Shown: one piece after another, positions 35,405 to 43,530 of the stretch
Layout of the letters: every line of letters starts with the position of its first letter
How positions within the stretch are numbered: position 1 is the stretch's first letter
From: Micromonospora sp. CCTCC AA 2012012
GTDB taxonomy: Bacteria; Actinomycetota; Actinomycetes; Mycobacteriales; Micromonosporaceae
Reading direction: 5' to 3'
Assembly: GCF_040499845.1 (NCBI RefSeq)
Contig: NZ_CP159342.1
Location: 1,240,001 to 1,304,000, forward strand
DNA length: 64,000 nt
Program-made: the position numbers and the translations under genes
The notes under the pieces: model-generated
Seen by the model: the letters and a program-made list of their open reading frames with translations, nothing else
Told to the model about the DNA's origin: nothing
The model's database searches: none

Positions 35405-35434
35405 TTTGGCAGCACGGTGAGGATGCCCTAATCT
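35405..35434 (+). promoter_or_regulatory. Promoter of the riboswitch-terC transcript
   Basis: TAATCT (35429-35434) as -10 with TTTGGC (35405-35410) 18 bp upstream as weak -35. Transcription would start close to the 5' end of the riboswitch. Confidence 0.5.
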
Positions 35435-35440
35435 AGGGGG

Positions 35441-35560
35441 CACGAGGGGAGTACTTCCCACGAACCATTCCGGTCAGTACGGCGCGCCCCGGGCGTGCCT
35501 CGGGTGGTTGCCCACGATCCGTGGGTGAAGGAGACCTCGAACATGACACGGTGTTCGAGG
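35441..35560 (+). ncRNA. yybP-ykoY manganese riboswitch
   Basis: The leader of terC has the two conserved loops of the yybP-ykoY family, GGGGAGTA (35446-35453) and GAGACC (35531-35536), 85 bases apart. CGAGG (35443-35447) pairs with CCTCG (35535-35539) to close the aptamer. CCTCGAACA (35535-35543) can instead pair with TGTTCGAGG (35552-35560), which covers part of the AGGAGG ribosome site (35558-35563). Manganese binding would thus free the ribosome site, an ON switch. The family is known to sense Mn2+ and to precede terC genes. Confidence 0.85.
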
Positions 35561-35567
35561 AGGCTCC

Positions 35568-36587
35568 ATGAGCGATCTGTCATACCTGTCCGCCGGTGAC
35601 CTGTCGTCGGTCGGTACGCCTACCCTCTGGGCGGTGACCATCGTCGGCGTACTCGTCCTGCTGGTGCTGGACTTCCTGGTCACCCGGCGCCCGCACGAGG
35701 TGTCGATGCGCGAGGCGATCGGCTGGTCGGCGTTCTACATCGCCCTGCCGCTGGCCTTCGGCGGCTGGATCTGGTCCCGGTTCGGCTCCCAGCAGGGCGT
35801 CGAGTACCTCACCGGTTACCTGGTCGAGAAGTCGCTCTCGGTCGACAACCTCTTCGTCTTCATGCTGCTGCTGGCCGCGTTCGCGGTGCCCGCCGTGCTC
35901 GCCCAGCGGGTGCTGCTCTACGGCATCGCCGGCGCGCTGGTGCTGCGCGCGATCTTCATCGCCCTCGGCGCCGCCGCCCTGCAGACCCTCGACTTCGCCT
36001 TCCTGCTGTTCGGCCTGATCCTCATCGCCACCGCGGTCAAGCTGCTGCGCGACGCGGTCTCGGGGCACGAGCAGGAGGTCGACATCAACAAGATGCGGTC
36101 GGTCAAGCTGCTGCGCAAGGTGATGCCGGTGGTCGACGAGTACCACGGCACCAGGCTGACCATCCGGCAGGCCGGTCGCCGCGCGCTCACCCCGTTCGCG
36201 CTGGTCGTCGTCGCGGTGCTCGCCACCGACATCGTCTTCGCCGTCGACTCGGTCCCCGCCGTGTACGGCATCACCGAGGACCCGTACCTGGTCTTCGCCA
36301 CCAACGCCTTCGCGCTGCTGGGGCTGCGGGCGCTCTACTTCGTGCTGCACGCCGCGCTGAGCCGACTGGTGCACCTCAGCTACGGTCTCGCGATCATCCT
36401 CGCCTTCATCGGCGTCAAGCTCGGCCTGCACTGGGCACACGGGATCTGGGCCGGCGTGCCGGAGATCCCGACCCTGGCCTCGCTCGGCGTGATCATCGGC
36501 GTCCTGGTGGTGGTGACGCTGACCAGCCTCCGCGCCACCCGCAACGCCCCGCCCGGCGAGAAGGAGATCGTCGTCGAGCGGCACTGA
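35568..36587 (+). CDS. terC: TerC-family membrane protein, manganese exporter-like
   Basis: A 339-residue integral membrane protein with eight or nine helices. Acidic and polar residues in membrane segments typical for TerC are present: EKSLSVDNLFVFMLL and ATDIVFAVDSVPAVYGI. TerC proteins export manganese, serving metal control and metalation of secreted proteins. A Mn riboswitch lies directly upstream, so expression should rise with manganese. The gene is followed by a hairpin terminator. Confidence 0.95.
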   Translation: MSDLSYLSAGDLSSVGTPTLWAVTIVGVLVLLVLDFLVTRRPHEVSMREAIGWSAFYIALPLAFGGWIWSRFGSQQGVEYLTGYLVEKSLSVDNLFVFMLLLAAFAVPAVLAQRVLLYGIAGALVLRAIFIALGAAALQTLDFAFLLFGLILIATAVKLLRDAVSGHEQEVDINKMRSVKLLRKVMPVVDEYHGTRLTIRQAGRRALTPFALVVVAVLATDIVFAVDSVPAVYGITEDPYLVFATNAFALLGLRALYFVLHAALSRLVHLSYGLAIILAFIGVKLGLHWAHGIWAGVPEIPTLASLGVIIGVLVVVTLTSLRATRNAPPGEKEIVVERH

Positions 36588-36590
36588 GGT

Positions 36591-36629
36591 GACGACGAGG
36601 GGCCTGCGCCAACCGGGCCCCTCGTCGTC
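36591..36629 (+). terminator. Hairpin terminator after terC
   Basis: 14-bp perfect stem (36591-36604 with 36616-36629), four bases after the terC stop. Confidence 0.8.
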
Positions 36630-36651
36630 CCGCAGGTGGTAGGAAAGGCGA

Positions 36652-37251
36652 GTGGGAATCGTGTCGCCAGGGTTCCAGGGTCGGCCCCGTTCGGCGGAGC
36701 CGGCCCTGCCGCCGGGGCAGTACCTGACCGAGGACTTCCCGGTGCTCTCCGCCGGCCCCACCCCGCGGGTGCCGCAGGAGACCTGGGAGTTCGTCATCAC
36801 CGACGAGACCGGCGCCCAGTTCCGCTGGTCCTGGGCCGAGCTGATGGGTCTGCCCCAGGAGACGCCGACGGTGGACATCCACTGCGTCACCCGCTGGTCC
36901 AAGCTCGGCACCAGCTGGCAGGGCGTCTCGCTGGACACCCTGCTGGACGGGATCGACACCGCCGCCGACTACGCGCTGGTCCACTCGTACGGCGGGTACA
37001 CCACCAACCTGCCGCTGGACGACCTGCGGGACGGGCGGGCGTGGGTGGCGCACACCTTCGACGGTGCGCCGCTGGACCGCGAGCACGGCGGTCCGGCCCG
37101 GCTGCTCGTGCCGCACCTGTATTTCTGGAAGTCGGCGAAGTGGGTGCGCGGGATCCGGCTGCTGGTCGACGACGAGCCGGGCTTCTGGGAGACCGCCGGC
37201 TACCACGACTACGGCGACCCGTGGCGCGAGCAGCGCTACCAGGGCGACTGA
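36652..37251 (+). CDS. Sulfite oxidase-like molybdopterin-dependent oxidoreductase
   Basis: A 199-residue protein with the molybdenum-cofactor domain of the sulfite oxidase/YedY family. Cys78 in VDIHCVTRWSKLG is the expected Mo ligand, and LLVPHLYFWKSAKWVRGI is the conserved end. It has no signal peptide and no dimerisation domain, unlike secreted YedY. GTG with AGGAAAGG upstream. One base separates it from the flavin reductase gene, so the two probably form an electron-transfer pair. Substrate unknown. Confidence 0.87.
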   Translation: MGIVSPGFQGRPRSAEPALPPGQYLTEDFPVLSAGPTPRVPQETWEFVITDETGAQFRWSWAELMGLPQETPTVDIHCVTRWSKLGTSWQGVSLDTLLDGIDTAADYALVHSYGGYTTNLPLDDLRDGRAWVAHTFDGAPLDREHGGPARLLVPHLYFWKSAKWVRGIRLLVDDEPGFWETAGYHDYGDPWREQRYQGD

Positions 37252-37252
37252 G

Positions 37253-38014
37253 GTGGCCGCACCAACTCCCGGCGGGCGGACCGGCACGCCGTTGACCTGG
37301 CGGGTGGCCCGCCTGGTGGAGCGCCGGCCCGAGACGCCGACCGCGCAGACCCTGGTGCTGGAGGTTCCGGGCTGGCCGGGGCACGTGGCCGGGCAGCACG
37401 TCGACGTCCGGCTCACCGCTCCGGACGGCTACCAGGCCGCCCGGTCGTACTCGCTGGCCGGGCCGGCCGAGGGGGACCGGATCGCGCTGACCGTGCAGAG
37501 GGTGCCCGACGGTGAGGTGTCGCCGTACCTGATCGACGTCTGGGCCGCCGGCGACCCGGTGGAGGTGCGCGGCCCGGTCGGCGGCTGGTTCGTCTGGCGT
37601 ACGACGGAGGCCGCGCCGGTGCTGCTGGTGGCCGGCGGTTCCGGGGTGGTGCCGCTGATGGCGATGATCCGTGCCCGCCGGGCGGCGGGCAGCCGGGTGC
37701 CGTTCCGGCTGATCTATTCGGTGCGCACCCCGGCCGACGTCATCTACGCCGACGAGCTGCGCCGCCGGGCCCGCGACGACCAGGGCCTCGACGTCGCGTA
37801 CGTCTACACCCGGGCGGCACCCGACGGCTGGCGGGGCGAACCGCACCGGCTCGGCCTGGCCGACGTGAACACCCACGGCTGGCCGCCCGACCTGGAGCCG
37901 CTCTGCTATGTCTGCGGACCCACCGGCTTCGTGGAGACGGTGGCGGACCTGCTGGTCGGGCTGGGTCACCCGGCGCGGCGGGTGAAGACCGAACGCTTCG
38001 GCCCGACCGGATGA
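37253..38014 (+). CDS. Ferredoxin-NADP reductase-type oxidoreductase
   Basis: A 253-residue flavin reductase. RSYSLAG binds FAD, LLVAGGSGVVPLMAM binds the NAD(P)H phosphate and CYVCGPTGFVETVADLL is the C-terminal nicotinamide block. No iron-sulfur domain. GTG start right after the molybdoenzyme stop. It is the likely electron donor or acceptor of that enzyme; the same pairing with a DUF6510 gene is found in actinomycetes. Confidence 0.9.
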   Translation: MAAPTPGGRTGTPLTWRVARLVERRPETPTAQTLVLEVPGWPGHVAGQHVDVRLTAPDGYQAARSYSLAGPAEGDRIALTVQRVPDGEVSPYLIDVWAAGDPVEVRGPVGGWFVWRTTEAAPVLLVAGGSGVVPLMAMIRARRAAGSRVPFRLIYSVRTPADVIYADELRRRARDDQGLDVAYVYTRAAPDGWRGEPHRLGLADVNTHGWPPDLEPLCYVCGPTGFVETVADLLVGLGHPARRVKTERFGPTG

Positions 38015-38030
38015 ACGGCGAGGAGACCTG

Positions 38031-38324
38031 ATGACCGAGATGTCGTACCTGGACGGCAACATGCTCGACGGGCCGCTGCGGGAGCTCTTCGCCGTGGACC
38101 TCAGCTCCGCGACCGGGCGCTGCGAGTCGTGCGGGATGGTCGGCCCGATGGCCGGCCTGCACGTCTTCTCGCACGCGCCCGGGCTGGTCGGCCGCCGCCC
38201 GGCCTGCACGGAGGTGATGCTGCGGCTGGTCCGCGCACCCGACCGGGCCTGGCTGGACCTGCGCGGGTCCACCTTCCTCCAGGTGCCGATGCCGCCGGAC
38301 CAGCCGCACCCCCGTCCGCTCTAG
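38031..38324 (+). CDS. DUF6510 family protein
   Basis: A 97-residue protein of the DUF6510 family. CESCG near residue 31 plus a later Cys (RRPACTEVM) look like a small zinc ribbon, preceded by MLDGPLRELFAVD. Function unknown; always seen here with the molybdoenzyme/reductase pair, 16 bp upstream. Its TAG stop is shared with the TAG of the convergent kinase gene through the palindrome CTAG. Confidence 0.85.
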   Translation: MTEMSYLDGNMLDGPLRELFAVDLSSATGRCESCGMVGPMAGLHVFSHAPGLVGRRPACTEVMLRLVRAPDRAWLDLRGSTFLQVPMPPDQPHPRPL

Positions 38325-39262
38325 CGACCGTCGACGGTGCCGGTCAGGTCGGCGCGGCGGGGCGGGTCCGCGCCGGCCCGCCGGCAGGTCAGCGCCGCCA
38401 CCAGGGTGGCGTGGTCGAGCACCGCGCCGAGCCGCCCCGCGTCGAGGTCACCGACGGCCGTGGGGGTCGCCGCGTCCGCCTCGACCAGGGCGTCCAACAG
38501 TCCGGCGGTGAAGGCGTCCCCGGCCCCGACGGTGTCCACCACGGTCACCCGCCGGGCGGGTCGGGTCACCTCGACCGACCCGGTGGCGGCGTAGGAGCCG
38601 GCCGCGCCCCGGGTCACCACCACCAGGCGTACGCCGAGGTCGAGCAACCGGCGGGCGGCGGTCTCCACCGACGCGCCCGGGAAGAGCCAGGCCAGGTCCT
38701 CGTCGCTGGCCTTGACCAGGTGGGCGTGCCGGGCCAGCGCGACCAGCCGGTCCCGGGCGGCGTCCGGGTCGGCGAGCACCGCCGGGCGCACGTTCGGGTC
38801 GAGGCTGACCAGCACCCGCCCGGCGGCGTGCTCGCGGGCCAGCACCCCGGCGACCTGCTCCGCGCCGGGCGGGAGCAGCGCCGCGAGCGAACCGGTGTGC
38901 AGCACCCGCGTGTCGGCGGGCAGCGACCCCAGCTCGTCGGCGGTCCAGTGCCAGTCGCTCGTCCCGTCCAGATAGAAGTCGTAGCCGGCGGCTCCCGTGT
39001 CGTCGAGCGAGACGACGGCCAGGGTGGCGGGGCGGTCGTCGGCCACCGCCGACGCGACGTCCACCCCGTTGGTCTCGGCGTGGGCGCGCAGCCGCCGGCC
39101 GAAGGCGGTGCGGGAGAAACGGGCCAGCATGGTGGTGGGGCGGCCGAGGCGGGCCAGCCCCACCGCCACGTTGAGCGGGCTGCCGCCGGGGTGGGCGGCG
39201 AAGAGGTCGCCGCCGGCCGAGGGCGCGAGGTCGATGACGGCCTCGCCGAGCACGGTGAGCAC
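38321..39262 (-). CDS. PfkB-family carbohydrate kinase (probable fructokinase)
   Basis: A 313-residue ribokinase-fold kinase. The N-terminal GEAVIDLAPSAGGDLFAAHPGGSPLNVAVGLARLG is that of fructokinases, and the catalytic signature DTVGAGDAFTAGLLDAL is intact (the second Asp is the base). It would phosphorylate fructose freed by the GH32-like and GH172 enzymes of the same operon. GTG start two bases after the preceding stop. Last gene of the operon; its stop overlaps that of the DUF6510 gene. Confidence 0.9.
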   Translation of the reverse strand: MLTVLGEAVIDLAPSAGGDLFAAHPGGSPLNVAVGLARLGRPTTMLARFSRTAFGRRLRAHAETNGVDVASAVADDRPATLAVVSLDDTGAAGYDFYLDGTSDWHWTADELGSLPADTRVLHTGSLAALLPPGAEQVAGVLAREHAAGRVLVSLDPNVRPAVLADPDAARDRLVALARHAHLVKASDEDLAWLFPGASVETAARRLLDLGVRLVVVTRGAAGSYAATGSVEVTRPARRVTVVDTVGAGDAFTAGLLDALVEADAATPTAVGDLDAGRLGAVLDHATLVAALTCRRAGADPPRRADLTGTVDGR

Positions 39263-39264
39263 GC

Positions 39265-40317
39265 TCAGGCCCCCGCGGCCACGGTGTCGGCCTGGGTCCG
39301 GTCGCCGGCCTGGGCCGGGTCCGGGGCGACGTCCCGACGGCCGTGCACCGAGTACGGGGTGCCGGGCTCGGCGTCGCCGAGTAGCACCGTGCCGTCCGGG
39401 AGGACCCGGACCGGGACCGGGTCGCTCAGCTCGCCGACGAAGCGACCCTCCTCGTCGTGGTGCAGGAAGGCCAGCAGCTGCCAGCGACCGTCGTTGTCAC
39501 GGACCAGGCGTCCGCTGTAGAGGCTGTCGTCGGTGAGCCGCTGCGCCTTCGCGGCGTCGAACGGGCCGAGCAGCGAGTCACCGGGCACCGCCCAGACGCC
39601 GCAGGCCCGGGCGTCCCGGCAACGCTCGGCGAGCTGGTCGTGCAGGCAGGAGAAGAGCAGGATCGGCCGGCCGTCGACGATCTCCACCTGCGGCACCTCC
39701 AGGTGCCCGAAGCCGCTGCCCGGTGCGGTGACCGGCGGCTGTGCCTCCCAGTGCACCAGGTCGTGCGAGCGGGCGTGCGCGATGACGCCCCGGTCGTCGA
39801 CCGGGCCCTCGTTGGCCCGCGCGGTGATCAGCATGTGCCAGCCGTCGCCGTCCGGGTCGGCGAAGACCCACGGGTCCCGCCACGCCTCGTCCTGCCAGGT
39901 CGAGTCGCCGAGGCGCTCGTACCAGCGGCCGGCGGCGGTGAGCACCGGTGCGGCGGGGTGCCGCTCCCAGGTGACCAGGTCCGTCGAGGTGGCCAGGCCG
40001 ATCCGCTGCACCAGCGCCCGCTCGGTGCTGCCCGCGCCGGTGTAGAACATGTGCCAACGACCGTCGGGGCCGGGCAGCACCGAACCGGTCCAGGTGGCGA
40101 TGTCGTCGAAGGCGGGCCGGTCGGCGGGGACCAACGCGTCGGCGAGCTGCGTCCAGGTGCGCAGGTCGGTGGAGACGGCGTGACCGACGCTGGCCCGGAA
40201 GTGCCGCCGGTCCGGGTCGCCGAGCGCCCGGGAGGCGCGCAGGAAGTACAGGTGGTGGGTGTCGCCCTCGCGGGCGAACCAGAAGTCCCAGATCCAGGCG
40301 TCGGGAAGTCGCAGCAC
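39265..40317 (-). CDS. GH32/clan GH-J-like beta-fructosidase
   Basis: A 350-residue five-bladed propeller glycosidase without signal peptide. DAWIWDFWFA at the N-terminus supplies the nucleophile Asp11, RDPW at residues 147-150 is the transition-state stabiliser motif, and a Glu in GHLEVPQVE (207 or 212) is the likely acid/base. This matches fructan-cleaving GH32-type enzymes, though GH43-like specificities share the fold. AAGGA before a GTG start. Its place next to a fructokinase favours cleavage of a fructoside in the cytoplasm. Confidence 0.8.
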   Translation of the reverse strand: MLRLPDAWIWDFWFAREGDTHHLYFLRASRALGDPDRRHFRASVGHAVSTDLRTWTQLADALVPADRPAFDDIATWTGSVLPGPDGRWHMFYTGAGSTERALVQRIGLATSTDLVTWERHPAAPVLTAAGRWYERLGDSTWQDEAWRDPWVFADPDGDGWHMLITARANEGPVDDRGVIAHARSHDLVHWEAQPPVTAPGSGFGHLEVPQVEIVDGRPILLFSCLHDQLAERCRDARACGVWAVPGDSLLGPFDAAKAQRLTDDSLYSGRLVRDNDGRWQLLAFLHHDEEGRFVGELSDPVPVRVLPDGTVLLGDAEPGTPYSVHGRRDVAPDPAQAGDRTQADTVAAGA

Positions 40318-40416
40318 GGTGGTTCCTTTCGGTGCCGCGCGCGGGCGGCGGGGGTCGGCCGCCGCGCGGGGCGGCGGAGGACGTCGGCGGGGGAGACCGA
40401 CGGGGTGTGCGGAGGC

Positions 40417-41454
40417 TCAGGCGGATGGCGCGGCGGCGACCGAGTCGCGACGGACCAGGGGGCAGGGCATGACGACCTGCCGGGCGGTCCGCCGGCGGGT
40501 CCCCTTCGGCTGGTTGAGCAGGTCCACCATGGTCTCCACCGCCCAGGCGCCCATCTCGTAGTGCGGCAGGGCCACGGTGCTCAGACCGGGGTACAACCCC
40601 TCCGCGATGAGTTCCTGGTTGTCGAAGCCGATCACCGACAGGTCGGTGGGGATGCGCAGGTCGAGTTCCGCGGCGGCCCGGTAGGCGCCCATCGCCATCC
40701 GGTCGTTGAAGCAGAACAGGGCGGTGGGCCGGTCGGGCAGCCGGAGCAGCTCGCGGGACACCCGGTAGCCGCCGTGGCTGTCGGAGACCTCGGCGCGGAC
40801 CAGTTCCGGCCGGAACGGCACCCCGGCCTCGCGCAGCGCCGCCTGGTAGCCGAGCAGCCGGCCCCGGGTGGCGGGGATGTCGTCGACGTTCGTGACGAAA
40901 CCGATCCGCCGGTGGCCGTGGGCCAGCAGCTCGCGGACGGCGACCTCGCCGCCACCGCGCTCGTCGGGCACCACCGACGGCCACACGGGGTCGGTGCTGC
41001 TGGCGTCGAGGAGCACCACCGGCATCGGCGCCAGCTCGTCGGGGACCCGTACCACCCGGTGGTACATGGTCGCGTAGAGCACGCCGTCGACCCGGTGCTG
41101 GGCGAGCGCCTGGATCTCCCGCCGTTCGACCTCCGGGTCGCCCCCGGTGGTGAGCAGCATGAGCACCCAACCACGCGCCGAGGCGGTCTCCTGCGCGCCG
41201 AGGATGATCCGGCCCGCGTGCGGGGTGGTGGCGATGACGTCGCTGAGCAGGCCGAGGGTCTGCGAGCGTTGCAGCCGCAGCCCCCGGGCCAGCCCGTTCG
41301 CCGCGTAGCCGAGCTGGCGGGCCGCCGACTCGACGCGTTCGCGGGTCTCCGGACTGACCCGGGTGCCGGACTTGTTGTTCAGCACATGGGACACGGTGGT
41401 CACCGAGACGCCCGCCGCGGCGGCGACGTCCCGGATGCTCGCCTTGGATCCCAT
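40417..41454 (-). CDS. LacI-family sugar-responsive repressor
   Basis: A 345-residue repressor: DNA-binding headpiece SIRDVAAAAGVSVTTVSHVLNNK, hinge helix LARGLR, then a periplasmic-binding-protein-like sensor domain (FCFNDRMAMGAYRAA, LSVIGFDNQEL). It lies inside the operon that it probably controls; the tandem palindromes at 45908-45938 in front of the operon have the shape of LacI-family sites. The inducer is probably the imported fructose-containing sugar. Confidence 0.92.
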   Translation of the reverse strand: MGSKASIRDVAAAAGVSVTTVSHVLNNKSGTRVSPETRERVESAARQLGYAANGLARGLRLQRSQTLGLLSDVIATTPHAGRIILGAQETASARGWVLMLLTTGGDPEVERREIQALAQHRVDGVLYATMYHRVVRVPDELAPMPVVLLDASSTDPVWPSVVPDERGGGEVAVRELLAHGHRRIGFVTNVDDIPATRGRLLGYQAALREAGVPFRPELVRAEVSDSHGGYRVSRELLRLPDRPTALFCFNDRMAMGAYRAAAELDLRIPTDLSVIGFDNQELIAEGLYPGLSTVALPHYEMGAWAVETMVDLLNQPKGTRRRTARQVVMPCPLVRRDSVAAAPSA

Positions 41455-41526
41455 CAGCTCACCACTACCCTGCTCGCGGGGGTCCGGGCGTCCGGAGTGG
41501 ACGACCGGTCAACGGTATCGGACCGG

Positions 41527-42654
41527 TCACTCGTCCCACAGGCCGTGCTCGGGCCAGCGGCGCGGCAGGCGCTCGGCCACCGGCGGCAGCTCGGGCAGCG
41601 GCTTGTGCGGGTGGTGCTGGTACCAGTACGCCACCGAGGAGAAGTCGTTGCCCTGGTCGTTGGCGTGCCCGTGCTCGATCGTCACCCTGATCGACGACGA
41701 GAAGCGCACCGGGTCCTCGATGTGGAACCGGTACATGCTCCACAGGCCGAAGTGCTCCTGCGGGCTGCTGGCCAGGCTGATGCCGTGGTACGGGCCGGCG
41801 TACGCGCCGCTGGGGAAGCCCCACGCCGCGTTGAAGTAGTCCTCGGTGCCGGTGCCGTGCAGCGACGGGGGCCACTGCTCGCCGTCGATGAAGATCATGT
41901 CGTCGCCCTCGCCCGGCCAGGTGTACGGCTGGTTGGAGGCGTTGTGGTTGTCGATGCTCAGCACGCAGCCGACGTAGTGCCCGGCCCCGCCGTCGGTGTC
42001 GAGGATGACGTAGTTGTCGTCACCGGTCAGGTTCACCCCGGGCAGGTCCCACGGGTTCGGCACCTCACCCGGGGCCAGCCCGTTCGGCACCGGCGTGCAG
42101 GGCTTCTCCTGCCGGTAGTAGGCGTGGAAGTAGGCCACGTCGTCCGGCTTCGCCTCGTCGGTCAGGTCGTAGTCGACGTAGTAGAAGAGGTTCTCGATCG
42201 GCTGGTCGGACTCGTTCCGGATGACGATCTTCGCCGAGCTGCCGAACGGCATCGGGAAGTACGAGTTCATCGCGGCGGCGAACGGCCCCTTCGGGCCGCG
42301 ACGCGGGCCGAACACCATGCTCAGCGGCAGCGAGACGTAGTGCGTGCAGGTGGCGTGCCCGACGCCGAAGAAGTCACCCAGCGGGCTGCGGACGCTGGGG
42401 TTCTCCTCGCCGTCCCAGTACATCTCGATGACCAGCTTGCGCAGGTACTTCTCGGAGTAGCAGCGGGTGGTCAGCCAGATGTGCTCGATGACGCCGGTGC
42501 CCTCGATGTCCGCCAGGACGTGCGTCTCGCCCGGCGGGACGACCGCGAAGTCGCGGTTGCCGCCGGTACGGTCCCAGCTCGACTCGCGCCGGGAGCGGCC
42601 GGCCTTGACCCGGGTGAGACCCGCGAGGGGGCTGGTGGGTCGCCAGAACGACAT
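41527..42654 (-). CDS. GH172 (DUF2961) family glycoside hydrolase
   Basis: A 375-residue DUF2961 protein, the family now classed as GH172, which contains difructose dianhydride I synthase/hydrolase (an alpha-fructofuranosidase) and D-arabinofuranosidases. Two jelly-roll-like halves; conserved PGEGDDMIFIDGEQWPP and HGTGTEDYFNAAWGF supply the acidic residues, with Glu249 and Glu271 as catalytic candidates. No signal peptide. AAAGGAAG before the ATG. With a fructokinase, a GH32-like enzyme and an importer in the same operon, a difructose dianhydride or inulobiose substrate is more likely than arabinan. Confidence 0.85.
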   Translation of the reverse strand: MSFWRPTSPLAGLTRVKAGRSRRESSWDRTGGNRDFAVVPPGETHVLADIEGTGVIEHIWLTTRCYSEKYLRKLVIEMYWDGEENPSVRSPLGDFFGVGHATCTHYVSLPLSMVFGPRRGPKGPFAAAMNSYFPMPFGSSAKIVIRNESDQPIENLFYYVDYDLTDEAKPDDVAYFHAYYRQEKPCTPVPNGLAPGEVPNPWDLPGVNLTGDDNYVILDTDGGAGHYVGCVLSIDNHNASNQPYTWPGEGDDMIFIDGEQWPPSLHGTGTEDYFNAAWGFPSGAYAGPYHGISLASSPQEHFGLWSMYRFHIEDPVRFSSSIRVTIEHGHANDQGNDFSSVAYWYQHHPHKPLPELPPVAERLPRRWPEHGLWDE

Positions 42655-42693
42655 GGTGCTTCCTTTCCGGGGTGGTGCGGGGGGATTGGTGCG

Positions 42694-43530
42694 TCAGCCC
42701 TTGACCGCGCCGAGGCTGAGCCCGGCGACGATCCGCCGTTGCAGCAGCAGCGTGAGGACGACCGCGGGTACGGAGTAGAGGGTGGCCAGCGCCGTCATCG
42801 GGCCCCAGTCGAGGCCGAACTGGCTCTGGAAGTTGGCGATCGCGATCGGGGTGGTCTGTGCGCGTACCGAGGTGAGCAGGAGGGCGAAGAGGAACTCGTT
42901 CCAGGAGGCGAGGAAGGCGAAGATGGCGGTGACCGCGACCCCGCCGGAGACCACCGGCAGGATCACCCGCCGCAGCGCGGTGAACCGGCCGCAGCCGTCG
43001 ACCAGCGCCGCCTCCTCGATCTCCCGGGGCACGCCCTCGAAGAAGCTGGCCAGCAGCCAGATCGACAGCGGCAGCGCCACCGTGGTCTGGGCCAGGGCCA
43101 GCCCGGTCGGGGTGTCGGTGAGGCCGACCGCGCCGAGGATGGTGACCAGCGGGATGCCGATCGCCACCGCCGGGGCCATCCGGACCAGCAGCGAACCGGC
43201 CATCAGGATCCGCCCGGTGCGGCTGCGGTAGCGGGTGATGGCCCAGGCGGCCGGGATGGCCAGGGCCATCGACAGCAGCGTGGCGATCACCGCGGTGCTG
43301 ACGCTGTTGACGAAGGAGGCGGTGACCCCGGGCCGCTGGAGCGCGGTGAGGTAGTTGTCCAGGCTGAACCGCTGGGGCAGCACGGTGGGCGGCACCGCGA
43401 TGGCGTCGACGGCCGGCTTGAACGAGGTGAGCACGAGGTAGCCGAACGGGAAGGCGTAGAGCGCCACGACCGCGACGGCGGCGGCCCAGAGCAGCCCGGT
43501 CCTGATCCGCGCGGCGAGCAGGTGCGACAT
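42694..43530 (-). CDS. Carbohydrate ABC transporter permease (MalG type)
   Basis: A 278-residue permease with six helices and the EAA loop EEAALVDGCGRFTALRRVILP. The ATG overlaps the TGA of the upstream permease (TGATG). It belongs to the CUT1 importer of the fructoside operon; the ATPase is not encoded here. Confidence 0.93.
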   Translation of the reverse strand: MSHLLAARIRTGLLWAAAVAVVALYAFPFGYLVLTSFKPAVDAIAVPPTVLPQRFSLDNYLTALQRPGVTASFVNSVSTAVIATLLSMALAIPAAWAITRYRSRTGRILMAGSLLVRMAPAVAIGIPLVTILGAVGLTDTPTGLALAQTTVALPLSIWLLASFFEGVPREIEEAALVDGCGRFTALRRVILPVVSGGVAVTAIFAFLASWNEFLFALLLTSVRAQTTPIAIANFQSQFGLDWGPMTALATLYSVPAVVLTLLLQRRIVAGLSLGAVKG

